Below, piece after piece: positions 1 to 9,100 of a stretch of DNA of 64,000 bases. The notes beneath the pieces were generated by a model. It ran no database searches. It had not been told where the DNA came from and saw nothing but the letters and a program-made list of their open reading frames with translations. Each line of letters begins with the position of its first letter. Positions within the stretch are counted from its first letter, which is position 1. The stretch is from CADEED01 sp035765415 (GTDB taxonomy: Bacteria; Pseudomonadota; Gammaproteobacteria; Steroidobacterales; Steroidobacteraceae), in contig DASTXR010000097.1 in the NCBI GenBank assembly GCA_035765415.1, forward strand, positions 221,479 through 285,478. The letters run 5' to 3'. A program made the position numbers and the translations under genes.

Positions 1-541
1 AATAACTCACCCCGGTGGCCGCGGCCAGCGCCGCCACGCGCGGCGCCAACCCTGCATGCGCCCTGCGCATCAACCAGTTCCGCAGGGCGGCACGCAATTT
101 GCCGTTCGAAGCGGCGCCGGTGATTCGCAGCACGCCCTCTCCGGCATCCACGAGCCGCAACGCGCCCGACCCGCCCACCACCTGCAGGCGCCAGGTTTCG
201 GACAGCGCCCGCAATTCGAGCGTGGCCGGCGGAAACGGCTGCGGCTCCGGACGATTTCGCAGCGCGATGGCGCGCTTGCTGTCTATCCACTCACGATGCG
301 CGGCGATGAAGAGCTCCACCTCGCGCGGCCGCGCGCGCGGCGGCACGACCACCTCGACGCGCGCATCCGGATAGACGCGGATCGAAAGCCGCCGCGCGCG
401 CGCGCTGACGCGAATAAAAAAAGCATGGGGGCTGCCCCCATTTTCACCGCCACCCCACCCGCTCCACAGGTCCATCTGAAAATGGGGGCTGCACCCATCC
501 CCTTTCCGTTCGCTGACCTTCTTCTCTCCCCCGTCACTCAT
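1..541 (-). CDS. YgjP-like (DUF45) M48-type metallopeptidase, 3' end beyond window
   Basis: About 180 residues are visible. From residue 44 (RVSARARRLSIRV) the sequence matches the beta-rich N-terminal half of YgjP/DUF45 metal-dependent hydrolases. The zinc motif (HELxH) normally lies later in the protein and would fall left of base 1, so catalysis cannot be checked. The start chosen is the ATG at 539-541, which overlaps the fadH stop as ATGA, so the two genes are translationally coupled. Residues about 14-40 are encoded by a pair of REP-like palindromes read without a stop, and this stretch is glycine- and serine-rich and unlike the family. The N-terminal extension is therefore probably a repeat insertion, or the real start is an unusual codon downstream of it. 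Family assignment rests on motif recognition only. Confidence 0.7.
   Translation of the reverse strand, partial: MSDGGEKKVSERKGDGCSPHFQMDLWSGWGGGENGGSPHAFFIRVSARARRLSIRVYPDARVEVVVPPRARPREVELFIAAHREWIDSKRAIALRNRPEPQPFPPATLELRALSETWRLQVVGGSGALRLVDAGEGVLRITGAASNGKLRAALRNWLMRRAHAGLAPRVAALAAATGVSY
425..498. repeat. REP-like palindrome pair
   Basis: Bases 425-441 form a perfect palindrome with 8-base arms around a central T (ATGGGGGC-T-GCCCCCAT). Bases 482-498 are a second copy in the same orientation with one arm mismatch. In addition, GGGGGC...CCCCCATTTTCA at 427-446 is almost the reverse complement of TGAAAATGGGGGC... at 477-496, so the pair could fold into one long hairpin with a loop of about 30 bases. 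A related core lies at 63988-64000. This layout resembles bipartite REP/BIME elements. It lies inside the coding frame of the adjacent YgjP-like gene. Confidence 0.65.
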
Positions 542-2538
542 ATCTCCGCCGCCAGCGTGACCCCTTCGCGGATCGCCCTTTCGGCGTCGAGCTCGGCGGC
601 CAGCAACGCGCCGCCGATCACGTGCACGGGCTTGCCGGCCGGCGCGAGTTCGGTGGCGAGCGCATTGACGGACTCCTGCCCCGCGCAGATGACCACATGC
701 TCGACGGCCAGCACTTCAGGCCCCGCCGAGGTCGTGATGTGCAAACCGGCGTCGTCGATGCGCTGATAACTCACGCCGTTGCGCATCACCACGCCGCGCT
801 GCCTGAGCGCCGCGCGGTGGATCCAGCCGGTGGTCTTGCCCAGCGTCTCGCCGAGCCTGCCGGCCTTGCGCTGCAGTAGATAGACGCGCCGCGGCGACAC
901 CGCCGGCCGCGCCGGAACGAGGCCGCCACGCTGCGTGAGCGTGCGGTCGATGCCCCACTCCTCGAAGTAATCCTTGCCCGGTTGATGCGTGAGAAAAGTC
1001 GCCACGTCGAAGCCGATGCCACCGGCCCCGACGATGGCCACCGAATCGCCGGCCTGGCGGCCACCTCCGAGCAGCTCGGGATAGGAGATGACCTTCGGAT
1101 GATCGATGCCTTCGATTACCGGCACGCGCGCAGCGACCCCGCTCGAGATGATGAACGCATCGAAGCCGCTGGCAGAAAGACTGGCCGCATCCGCGGTGGT
1201 GTTGAGCCTGAGGTCGACCCCCGTGAGCTCGATGCGCCGCGCGAAATAACGCAGCGTGTCATGAAAGTCTTCCTTGCCCGGCACTTCCCGCGCGTAGCGG
1301 AACTGCCCGCCGATCTCGTGCGCGCGCTCGAACAGCGTCACGCGATGGCCGCGCTCGGCGAGCGTGGTGGCGCAGGCAAGTCCCGCGGGCCCTGCACCGA
1401 CCACGGCGATGCGCTTGACGGCTCGTGTGCTCTCGATGCGAAGCTCGGTCTCGTAGGCGGCCAGCGGATTCACCAGGCAGGTGGCGCGCTTTCCCTCGAA
1501 CACCTTGTCGAGGCAGCCCTGGTTGCAGGCGATGCAGGTGTTGATATCCCGCTCGCGTCCTTCGGACGCCTTGCGCGGGAATTCCGGATCCGCGAGCAGC
1601 GGCCGCGCCATCGACACCAGGTCCGCGTCGCCCGCGGCGAGCAACGCTTCGGCGTCCTCGGGCGCATTGAGCCTGTTGGTGGCGATGACCGGCAGGCGCG
1701 TCGCCGCCTTGATGCGCGACGACACCCAGCCGAATGCGCCGCGCGGCACCACACCCGCGATGGTCGGAATGCGCGCTTCGTGCCAGCCGATGCCGGTGTT
1801 CAGCATGGTGGCGCCGGCGCCTTCCATCTGCGACGCGAGCCATTCCACTTCGGCGCCCGTGCCGCCGCCTTCCACCAGGTCGAGGCCCGAGATGCGGAAG
1901 ATGATGATGAATTTCGGGCCGACCGCCGCGCGCGTCTGCCGCACGATTTCGAGCGCCAGCCGCGCGCGTCCCACGAGATCTCCGCCCCACTCGTCGGTGC
2001 GCTGGTTGGTGCGCGGAGCGAGGAACTCGTTGATGAAGTACCCCTCCGAACCCATGATCTCGACGCCGTCGTACCGGGCTTCCTGCGCGAGCACTGCGCA
2101 ATTGACGAAGTCCGCGATCTGGTCGCGCACACCGTCTGCGGACAAGGCGCGTGGCTTGAAGCGGTTGATCGGTGCGCGCACCGCGGAAGGCGCGACCACC
2201 AGCGGGTGATAACCATAACGGCCGGTGTGCAGGATCTGCATGCAGATCCTGCCACCCTCGGCGTGCACCGCCTCGGTCACGAGCCGATGACGCGCCACTT
2301 CGCGTTGCGAAGAAAGTTTGCCTGCGAAAGGTTTGGCCCAGCCCGCGCGGTTCGGCGCGATGCCACCGCTCACCAGCAGCCCGGCTCCGCCGCGCGCCCG
2401 CGCGGCGAAATACGCCGCCAGCTTGGGGAAGTCGCGCGCGCGATCTTCCAGGCCCGTGTGCATCGATCCCATGACGATGCGATTCGGCAGGCGCGTGAAG
2501 CCCAGATCGAGTGGGGCAAACAGGCGCCCGTATTTCAT
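538..2538 (-). CDS. fadH: 2,4-dienoyl-CoA reductase-type NADH:flavin oxidoreductase (FadH)
   Basis: A 666-residue protein, close to the usual 670 for FadH. It reduces 2,4-dienoyl-CoA esters during beta-oxidation of unsaturated fatty acids, in the cytoplasm, using FMN, a 4Fe-4S cluster and FAD. The N-terminal part is an old-yellow-enzyme TIM barrel with YDGVEIMGSEGYFINEFL. It is followed by iron-sulfur cysteines in the order CIACNQGC...C (C-x2-C-x3-C-x11-C, residues about 335-355). A Rossmann dinucleotide site, VVGAGPAGLACA, lies near residue 380. It follows the TPR gene by 28 bases on the same strand and overlaps the YgjP-like gene by ATGA, so it may belong to the upstream exporter operon. 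Related enzymes in this superfamily act on other enones, so the exact substrate is inferred. Confidence 0.88.
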   Translation of the reverse strand: MKYGRLFAPLDLGFTRLPNRIVMGSMHTGLEDRARDFPKLAAYFAARARGGAGLLVSGGIAPNRAGWAKPFAGKLSSQREVARHRLVTEAVHAEGGRICMQILHTGRYGYHPLVVAPSAVRAPINRFKPRALSADGVRDQIADFVNCAVLAQEARYDGVEIMGSEGYFINEFLAPRTNQRTDEWGGDLVGRARLALEIVRQTRAAVGPKFIIIFRISGLDLVEGGGTGAEVEWLASQMEGAGATMLNTGIGWHEARIPTIAGVVPRGAFGWVSSRIKAATRLPVIATNRLNAPEDAEALLAAGDADLVSMARPLLADPEFPRKASEGRERDINTCIACNQGCLDKVFEGKRATCLVNPLAAYETELRIESTRAVKRIAVVGAGPAGLACATTLAERGHRVTLFERAHEIGGQFRYAREVPGKEDFHDTLRYFARRIELTGVDLRLNTTADAASLSASGFDAFIISSGVAARVPVIEGIDHPKVISYPELLGGGRQAGDSVAIVGAGGIGFDVATFLTHQPGKDYFEEWGIDRTLTQRGGLVPARPAVSPRRVYLLQRKAGRLGETLGKTTGWIHRAALRQRGVVMRNGVSYQRIDDAGLHITTSAGPEVLAVEHVVICAGQESVNALATELAPAGKPVHVIGGALLAAELDAERAIREGVTLAAEI

Positions 2539-2566
2539 GGGCAGCGAGTTTAGCCGTGTTGGCGGC

Positions 2567-3385
2567 TCAGCGTGTGATCTGTGCCATCAGCTGCCGCGCA
2601 AACGCGTAATCCGGCGCGATCAGCAGCGATCGTTCGAGCGCTTCGCGCGCGGCCACCACGTCACGCATGTCGTACAGCGCACGGCCGAGGAAGGCGTAGG
2701 CTTCGGCGGCGCCCCACTCAGGAGTGCTCGAGGCGGCGGCGCGCGCCTGCTCGAACATGACGGTGACGTTGCGCAGGTTCTTGAGCGCGGCGGCCTTGCC
2801 ATCGAGGTTTTTGCCGGCGCGTTCGAACATGGCCAGCGCCTCCACCAGCCGCACGCGCGGATTCTTCGGCTCGAGTTTCACCGCCTCGTCGATGCGCGAA
2901 CCGATGCGGCCGCCACCGAAAGGAATGGAGCTCATCTCGCGACCGGCGAGCGTGCAGGCCGTGGCGAGCGCATAGGCTTCGGCGCGATGCTTGCGGTTCT
3001 CGTCGGTTTCATCGAGGCCGAGCGGCACCTTCGGCAGTGCATCCACGAGCTCGTCGGCCTCGTCGCCGCAGTCGTCGATGGCGTCTTTGGCCTCGGATTT
3101 CCTGACGCCGGAGAGCACCTGCGCCAGCCGGTAGTGCGTCAGCGCGCGGAAATACCAGCGCGTGACCGCGTCGTCATCGGCCGCGGATTCCCCCTCTGCC
3201 GCGATCGGCTTCAGGGCATTGAGCACGTTGTTCAGGGCGCGCGCATCGTTGGTGTAGTACGCGTACTGAATGCGCCCTTCGATGTCGCCCCAATCCGGAG
3301 CGCCCTGCGCAAGCACCGGCGACGCCGCGCCGGTCAACACCAGCACCAGCGCCCAGATGTTCTCCACCCGCCTCCGTGACGACAT
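2567..3385 (-). CDS. Exported TPR-type protein linked to an ABC exporter
   Basis: A 272-residue protein with an N-terminal signal peptide (hydrophobic WALVLVLTGAASPVLA, then AQG), so it is probably periplasmic. The remainder is alpha-helical with TPR-like spacing. The best repeat is near the C-terminus (AEAYAFLGRALYDMRDVVAAREALERSL). The ATG at 3383-3385 overlaps the last base of the upstream permease stop (TGATG), which indicates translational coupling. A GTG one codon earlier (3388) is an alternative start. No catalytic motif is seen. Because of the coupling I infer that it works with the ABC/membrane-fusion export system encoded just upstream, perhaps as a periplasmic accessory. The specific family is not recognised. 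Confidence 0.7.
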   Translation of the reverse strand: MSSRRRVENIWALVLVLTGAASPVLAQGAPDWGDIEGRIQYAYYTNDARALNNVLNALKPIAAEGESAADDDAVTRWYFRALTHYRLAQVLSGVRKSEAKDAIDDCGDEADELVDALPKVPLGLDETDENRKHRAEAYALATACTLAGREMSSIPFGGGRIGSRIDEAVKLEPKNPRVRLVEALAMFERAGKNLDGKAAALKNLRNVTVMFEQARAAASSTPEWGAAEAYAFLGRALYDMRDVVAAREALERSLLIAPDYAFARQLMAQITR

Positions 3386-4593
3386 CACAACTCGCGCAGG
3401 CCGCTGGTGATGGGCATGCGCGCGGCGCGGATGCCAGGGAGGATGCTGGCGACGAACGTGAGCAGCAATCCGTAGATGATGCCGACGATCATCAGACCCG
3501 GCGTCACCGTGAATGCGTAGGTGATCTGGCTGAACGTCTGGAAGTTCATCGTCGAGCTCTGCATGCCGTTGAGCAGCACCAGCGCCAGCAAGCCGCCCAG
3601 CAATCCGCCCGCGGCGCCCAGCAGCAGCGCCTCGATGATGACCGAGAACACCACGGGCGCGGCGCCGAAGCCCATCGCGCGCAGCGTGGCGATTTCGCGG
3701 ACGCGGCTCGCCACGGCATTGAGCATCGTATTGACCGCCGCGAAGATGGCAGCGAGACCCATCAGGATCGCGAAGAAGATGCCCGCCCCGGTGATGAGCG
3801 TCGACATCATCTCCTGCTGTTCGGCGTAGAACTGCGGTTCACGCGTCACGGCCACCTGCAGCTGCGGGTTCTTGGTCAGGTTGTCCTTGAGCTTCTTGAG
3901 CGTCGCGTCGGATTCGTCCGTGAGGCGGACGCGCACCGACTGGAAACTCGTGCCGCGATTCCACACCTGCTGCACGAGGCGCGCGTCGGCCCAGGCTTCC
4001 GACTCGGCGATGCCGCCATCGTCGCTGAAGCGTCCGACGATTTCCCAGTCCGCGTTGCCCCAGCGCACTTTCCTGCCTACCGCGATGTCCTCGTAGTTCG
4101 ACGCCACGCCATCGCCGACCATGATCTCGTTCGTGCCCTCACGCATCATGCGTCCTTCTTCGATCCTGAAGGACTTGCGCAGCAGCGGCGCCGACGGCGA
4201 CACGCCGCGGAACGGCAGGTTGGCGGAATTCGCGTCGGCCTCCTTGTTCTTGAGCTTGCCCTCGGTGAGCACGTACAGCTCGGCGGAGTAAAGCGGCCTG
4301 CTCTTGTCGTCCTTCCTGATGCCCGGCGCTTCGGCGATGAGCGTGACCTGGTTGAGCCCGAATCCCGAGCTCATCTCGTTCGTCGAGCCCGAGCGCAGGA
4401 TGATCGCGACATCGGGCGAGCCGGAAAGCTCGAGCGCCTGCTTGAACCCCGCCGCGATCGACAGCACTGCGATCAGCACCAGCGTGACGCCGCCGATGCC
4501 GACCACTGCGACCAGCGACGACGCCCAGCGCTCCGGAATGTTGCGCACGTTCATCGCGGTGACGGCGCCGATCTGTGAGAAAGCGTTTGCCAT
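3385..4593 (-). CDS. FtsX-like ABC transporter permease (second subunit)
   Basis: A 402-residue inner-membrane permease of the MacB/FtsX type. One transmembrane helix lies near the N-terminus (SSLVAVVGIGGVTLVLIAVL), followed by a periplasmic domain of roughly 200 residues. Three C-terminal helices carry the signature VREIATLRAMGFG, the usual cytoplasmic coupling element. The start chosen is the ATG at 4593 (MANAFSQIG), because the reading frame upstream is arginine- and cysteine-rich and lies in the neighbouring gene. It lies 10 bases downstream of the first permease and is coupled to the TPR gene. The two permeases probably form a heterodimer with the ATPase at 5765-6487. The substrate is unknown. 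Confidence 0.85.
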   Translation of the reverse strand: MANAFSQIGAVTAMNVRNIPERWASSLVAVVGIGGVTLVLIAVLSIAAGFKQALELSGSPDVAIILRSGSTNEMSSGFGLNQVTLIAEAPGIRKDDKSRPLYSAELYVLTEGKLKNKEADANSANLPFRGVSPSAPLLRKSFRIEEGRMMREGTNEIMVGDGVASNYEDIAVGRKVRWGNADWEIVGRFSDDGGIAESEAWADARLVQQVWNRGTSFQSVRVRLTDESDATLKKLKDNLTKNPQLQVAVTREPQFYAEQQEMMSTLITGAGIFFAILMGLAAIFAAVNTMLNAVASRVREIATLRAMGFGAAPVVFSVIIEALLLGAAGGLLGGLLALVLLNGMQSSTMNFQTFSQITYAFTVTPGLMIVGIIYGLLLTFVASILPGIRAARMPITSGLREL

Positions 4594-4603
4594 GTACGTG
4601 TCC

Positions 4604-5764
4604 TCAGCCCTTGCGCAATGCGTCGGTGATCCGGAGCCGCATCGCGGACACCGCCGGCCACAGGCCGGTGATGACTCCCAGCGCAATCATGAGCACCAGG
4701 GCAGTGATGATCGTGCTCTGCCCGATCTCGAACACCGGGAAATACTTCTTCATGAAACTCGCCATGCCGCCCACCGCGACATAGGCCAGCCCGAACCCGA
4801 TGAGTCCGCCGAGCACGGTGAGAAACACCGCCTCACCCACGATGAGCCGCAGCACGGAACCCGCGCTGAATCCCAGCGTCTTCAATACACCGATCTCGTT
4901 CGTGCGTTCGCGCACCGACTGCGCCATCGTGTTCGCGGTCACCAGCAACATCGTGAAGAACACGGCGAACACCACGGACACCAGGATCTTGCCGATGTTG
5001 CCCAGCTGCGCCATGAACTGCTTGGTGAACGCCTTCTCGGTCGCCGTCTTGGTTTCGTCGGACGAATTGGCGAACAGCGCGTCGATGCGCTTGGCCACCG
5101 CTTCGGACTGGTCAGGGTCGGATACCTTGACGGTCATCCAGCCGATCTGGTCTTTGCCGAACATCAGCGACTCGTTGTAGTAGTCGTAGTGGAACATGGC
5201 GCTCTGGTTGTCCCAGCCCGCGCTGTTCTCCACCTTGTAGATCGCGACGATGTTGAATTCCCAGGTGTCGCTGTTGTTGGCCTTGCGGAAGATGGACGAC
5301 TTGATGGGCACGCGATCGCCTTTCTTCCAGCCATAGGTCTCGGCCAGCACCTGGCCTATGACCATGCCCTGGCGGTCCCGCTGCCAGGCGGCGAACTCTT
5401 CCGGCGTGATCTTCACTTCCGGATACACCTTGAAGAATTCGTCGACGTTCATCGGGAACACCGGGATCTGCGCTTTGCCGTCCCGGTAGACGCCGCCGAA
5501 CCAGTTGAGGTGCACCACCGAGCTCACGCCTTCGACCGACTGCACCTTGCCGTAGTGCGACACCGGGAAGGAATCGATGATGGACACCTTGCTGATGGAG
5601 ATGAGCCGGTCAGCACCCGTGAGGTTGACGGCCTTGCTGAGCGAGGTGCGCAACGCATCCAGCATCCCGAACATCAGGAACGCGAGGATGATGGACAACA
5701 GGGTGAAGACCAGCCGCAGCTTGCGCCGCGTGAGGTTCGCCCAGACGAATGCCAGCCAGGACAT
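4604..5764 (-). CDS. FtsX-like ABC transporter permease (first subunit)
   Basis: A 386-residue inner-membrane permease with the FtsX fold. One N-terminal helix (LRLVFTLLSIILAFLMFGML) is followed by a periplasmic domain of about 210 residues. Three C-terminal helices come after the coupling motif SVRERTNEIGVLKTLGF. The ATPase stop (5765-5767) and this ATG (5762-5764) are directly adjacent, so the genes are co-translated. Together with the second permease and the membrane fusion protein this resembles a split MacB-like or LolCDE-like transporter that extracts substrate at the periplasmic face. It is only distantly similar to its partner permease, which fits a heterodimer. The substrate cannot be read from the sequence. 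Confidence 0.85.
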   Translation of the reverse strand: MSWLAFVWANLTRRKLRLVFTLLSIILAFLMFGMLDALRTSLSKAVNLTGADRLISISKVSIIDSFPVSHYGKVQSVEGVSSVVHLNWFGGVYRDGKAQIPVFPMNVDEFFKVYPEVKITPEEFAAWQRDRQGMVIGQVLAETYGWKKGDRVPIKSSIFRKANNSDTWEFNIVAIYKVENSAGWDNQSAMFHYDYYNESLMFGKDQIGWMTVKVSDPDQSEAVAKRIDALFANSSDETKTATEKAFTKQFMAQLGNIGKILVSVVFAVFFTMLLVTANTMAQSVRERTNEIGVLKTLGFSAGSVLRLIVGEAVFLTVLGGLIGFGLAYVAVGGMASFMKKYFPVFEIGQSTIITALVLMIALGVITGLWPAVSAMRLRITDALRKG

Positions 5765-6487
<723 letters not shown>

Positions 6488-6499
6488 GTCCTCGTTGAT

Positions 6500-7729
6500 T
6501 CAGCTTGCCTTGAGCTTGACCTTGCCGCCGTCTTCCAGACCCTGCACCACCGGTGACACCAGCTCGTCGCCACTGGCGACGCCGGCGCGCACTTCGATCT
6601 TTCCGTCGTTCTCCGCGCCCACGGTCACCGCGCGCCGTTCGACGCGTTCGTTACTAACTACCCAGACGTAGGCGTTGTCGCCCTCGCGCTGGACCGCGAC
6701 GGCCGGCACGCGAATGCGCGGCCCGGCGCCGGCCGCGGACGCCGGCGTGTCGTCGAGGAAGCGCACCTTGATGCCCATGTCGGGCAGGATGCGCGATTCG
6801 AGACTGTCGAACCCGATCCTCACCCTGACGGTTGCCTTGGTGCGATCCGCGGTCGGCACGATATTGATCACGCGCGCCGCGAGCGGCAGATCCGGATAGG
6901 CGTCGAGCGTGGCTTCCACGCGCTGGTTGGCCTTCACGCGGTTGATATACGCCTCGTTGACGTCCACCTCGATTTCGCGCGAGTCCATGTCGACGATGGT
7001 CGCGATTCCGGTGCGCGTGAACCCGCCGCTCGACATCGGCGAGATCATCTCGCCGGGCTGCGCGTTCTTGGAAATCACCACGCCGGCGAAAGGCGCGCGC
7101 ACTTCGATGTCGTCGAAATCGATCTGCCGCATCTCGAGGCCGCTTTCGGCCACTTTCACCTGGGCCTGCGAAGCCGCGAGCCGCGCGGCGAGCGCGCTCA
7201 CTTCCGCCCTGGACGCATCGAGCGCGGTCTGGCTGATGAGCTGCTGCTGGACCAGCGCCTCATTACGTTTAAGGTTGCGCTCCGCCTCGGCGAGCCGCAC
7301 TTCGATTTCCGCGAGGTTGCGCTTGGACGCTTCCAGCTCACGCCGCGCCATGGTGAGCATGGTGCGCGAATTCGCCGGCTCCAGGCGCGCCAGCACCTGG
7401 CCTTCCTTCACCACCATGCCTTCTTCGATGAAGATCTCCGCGATCTTGCCCGTCACCTTCGAGGAAACCGTGGAAATGCGCCGCGCGACCACGTAACCGG
7501 AGGCGTTCAGCACCGCGTTTCCCAGACTCGGGCCACCGGATTCCGACTCGGCGACCACGGTGGTGACTTCGGTCGGCTTCGGACGCAGAAAGATGAACGC
7601 CAGCGCGGCGGCGACCACGACCACGGCCGCGACGATGCCGACGAGCAACCCGCGGCTCATTCCGCCCCCGGACGAAGGTGCAGAACGTTCGATGCGCAAC
7701 GAGCCGAGAGATTCTGTATCGAGAGGCAT
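6500..7729 (-). CDS. Periplasmic adaptor (membrane fusion) protein of the HlyD/MacA family
   Basis: A 409-residue adaptor that would bridge the inner-membrane permeases and an outer-membrane channel or the periplasm. It has an N-terminal cytoplasmic tail, one transmembrane helix (about residues 26-48, LLVGIVAAVVVVAAALAFIF), a lipoyl half-motif (GMVVKEGQVLARLEP), and a long alpha-hairpin/coiled-coil (about residues 120-200). The second lipoyl half (VRAPFAGVVISKNAQPGEMI), a beta-barrel and a membrane-proximal domain follow. It is the first gene of the leftward operon. No outer-membrane TolC-like gene is found in the window, so that partner would have to be encoded elsewhere. Confidence 0.88.
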   Translation of the reverse strand: MPLDTESLGSLRIERSAPSSGGGMSRGLLVGIVAAVVVVAAALAFIFLRPKPTEVTTVVAESESGGPSLGNAVLNASGYVVARRISTVSSKVTGKIAEIFIEEGMVVKEGQVLARLEPANSRTMLTMARRELEASKRNLAEIEVRLAEAERNLKRNEALVQQQLISQTALDASRAEVSALAARLAASQAQVKVAESGLEMRQIDFDDIEVRAPFAGVVISKNAQPGEMISPMSSGGFTRTGIATIVDMDSREIEVDVNEAYINRVKANQRVEATLDAYPDLPLAARVINIVPTADRTKATVRVRIGFDSLESRILPDMGIKVRFLDDTPASAAGAGPRIRVPAVAVQREGDNAYVWVVSNERVERRAVTVGAENDGKIEVRAGVASGDELVSPVVQGLEDGGKVKLKAS

Positions 7730-7871
7730 GCGGTGTTTAAGTCCCTGAAACTATTGGCTTGCCATCAACGGGCGTGAAGATTAATGGAAATCGGATTTGC
7801 GCACATCTGTCATTTGTCATGTCCAGCAGTTGACGAATGTCGCCACTGTATATCGACAACGCAGCGGTGAA

Positions 7872-7899
7872 TTGTTCGAGTTTTGTTGCGGGTTAGAAT
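7872..7899 (+). promoter_or_regulatory. Possible sigma-70 promoter for the NagX-like gene
   Basis: In the 193-base divergent region 7730-7922, a good -10 box (TAGAAT, 7894-7899) lies 24 bases before the ATG at 7923. A weak -35 (TTGTTC, 7872-7877) lies 16 bases further upstream. The region is locally AT-rich compared with its surroundings. The -35 match is poor, so this is only a suggestion. The region must also hold the promoter of the leftward exporter operon. Confidence 0.3.
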
Positions 7900-7922
7900 C
7901 CGCCGCCCCAGAAAGGTCCGCA

Positions 7923-9089
7923 ATGGAAACAACAATAACAATACCCAGCCGCTGGGATGCACTCGACGTCCTGCGAGGGCTAACCATCATCCTCATGCTG
8001 ATGAACCTCACTCCCGGCTCCTGGGAGTTCAACTATCCATTCCTGGTGCACGCCAGCTGGAAAGGCTGGACGCTCATCGACATGGTCGCGCCCGCATTCC
8101 TGTTCTGCATCGGCGCCGCCATGCCGCTGTCACTGGAACGGCGTTCGGGCAAGGGCGATACGCGCGCAACATTGTTGCGCCACGTGCTCACGCGCGGACT
8201 TTTGTTGATTGCCATCGGCCTGTTTCTCAATCTCTATCCGCGCTTCGACTTCGCCACCTTTCGCATCCCCGGAGTCCTGCAACGCATCGGCCTGTGTTAC
8301 ATGCTCACGGGCGCCTTCGTGGTCCTCACGGCTCGCCAGGTCGGAGCACGCCTGGCGGTCAGCGCGAAACCGCTGGCCATCGCCGCGGTGGCGTTGCTCG
8401 TGAGCTACTGGCTGCTGCTCTATTTCGTGCCCGTGCCGGGCTTCGGGCCCGCGCGCTTCGACGCTGTCGGAAGCTGGCCTTCGGTGATCGACCGCGCCGT
8501 CATCGGCGTCGCGCATTTCTTCCCGTACTGGCCGGTGGATGGGAAGGTGGTGTTCGATCCCGAAGGGATCCTGTCGACGTGGCCATCCTGCTTCAACGTG
8601 CTGCTCGGAGCGCTCGCCGGCCTCACCTGGTCACGCGGCATCACCGCGCGGCCGGCTGCCACGTTCATCGTCGCAGGTTCGGTGATGATGGCGCTGGCGA
8701 TGTTGTTTGCGCCATTCTGCCCGCTCGTCAAGAACATCTGGACCAGCACCTTTGCGTTGTTCAGCGGCGGCTTCGCGCTCGTGGCGCTCGGCGCGCTCAT
8801 GCCCGTCACGCAGGCCCCCGTGGTGCGGCCGGCATTGTGGCCGGCGCGCATCTTCGGCGAAAACCCGCTGCTCGCCTACATCCTGGTCTTCCTCGCGGCG
8901 CCGCTCATCGACGCCCAGTGGTTAGGCGCTGCGGACGCGCCGACGACGGTGCGCAACGCCGGGCAGGCCTGGTTCAGCACGCTGCTCGAGCCGCGCGCGG
9001 CGTCGCTGCTGTTCGCACTCTGCGGCATTGCTCTGATCTTCGTCATACTGCTGGTCTGCCACCGCAAGCGCTGGATTCTCAAGCTTTGA
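7923..9089 (+). CDS. NagX-like membrane protein (heparan-alpha-glucosaminide N-acetyltransferase / DUF5009 family)
   Basis: A 388-residue polytopic membrane protein with about ten hydrophobic helices. The N-terminus RWDALDVLRGLTIILMLM and the segment HASWKGWTLIDMVAPAFLF match the family that transfers acetyl groups from cytoplasmic acetyl-CoA to extracytoplasmic sugars. The segment DPEGILSTWPSCFNVLLG, which is also typical, lies in the middle. The ATG at 7923 is preferred because the family signature starts about ten residues later and the frame upstream is not conserved-looking. tatD follows after 11 bases and is probably co-transcribed. The sugar substrate is not evident, and no chitin or glucosamine catabolic genes are nearby. 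Confidence 0.8.
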   Translation: METTITIPSRWDALDVLRGLTIILMLMNLTPGSWEFNYPFLVHASWKGWTLIDMVAPAFLFCIGAAMPLSLERRSGKGDTRATLLRHVLTRGLLLIAIGLFLNLYPRFDFATFRIPGVLQRIGLCYMLTGAFVVLTARQVGARLAVSAKPLAIAAVALLVSYWLLLYFVPVPGFGPARFDAVGSWPSVIDRAVIGVAHFFPYWPVDGKVVFDPEGILSTWPSCFNVLLGALAGLTWSRGITARPAATFIVAGSVMMALAMLFAPFCPLVKNIWTSTFALFSGGFALVALGALMPVTQAPVVRPALWPARIFGENPLLAYILVFLAAPLIDAQWLGAADAPTTVRNAGQAWFSTLLEPRAASLLFALCGIALIFVILLVCHRKRWILKL

Positions 9090-9100
9090 ACACGCACCCC

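Noticed and set aside
982..2553. A 523-codon plus-strand frame opposite fadH
   Set aside because: FadH motifs are intact on the minus strand, and this frame has no ribosome binding site or recognisable domain.
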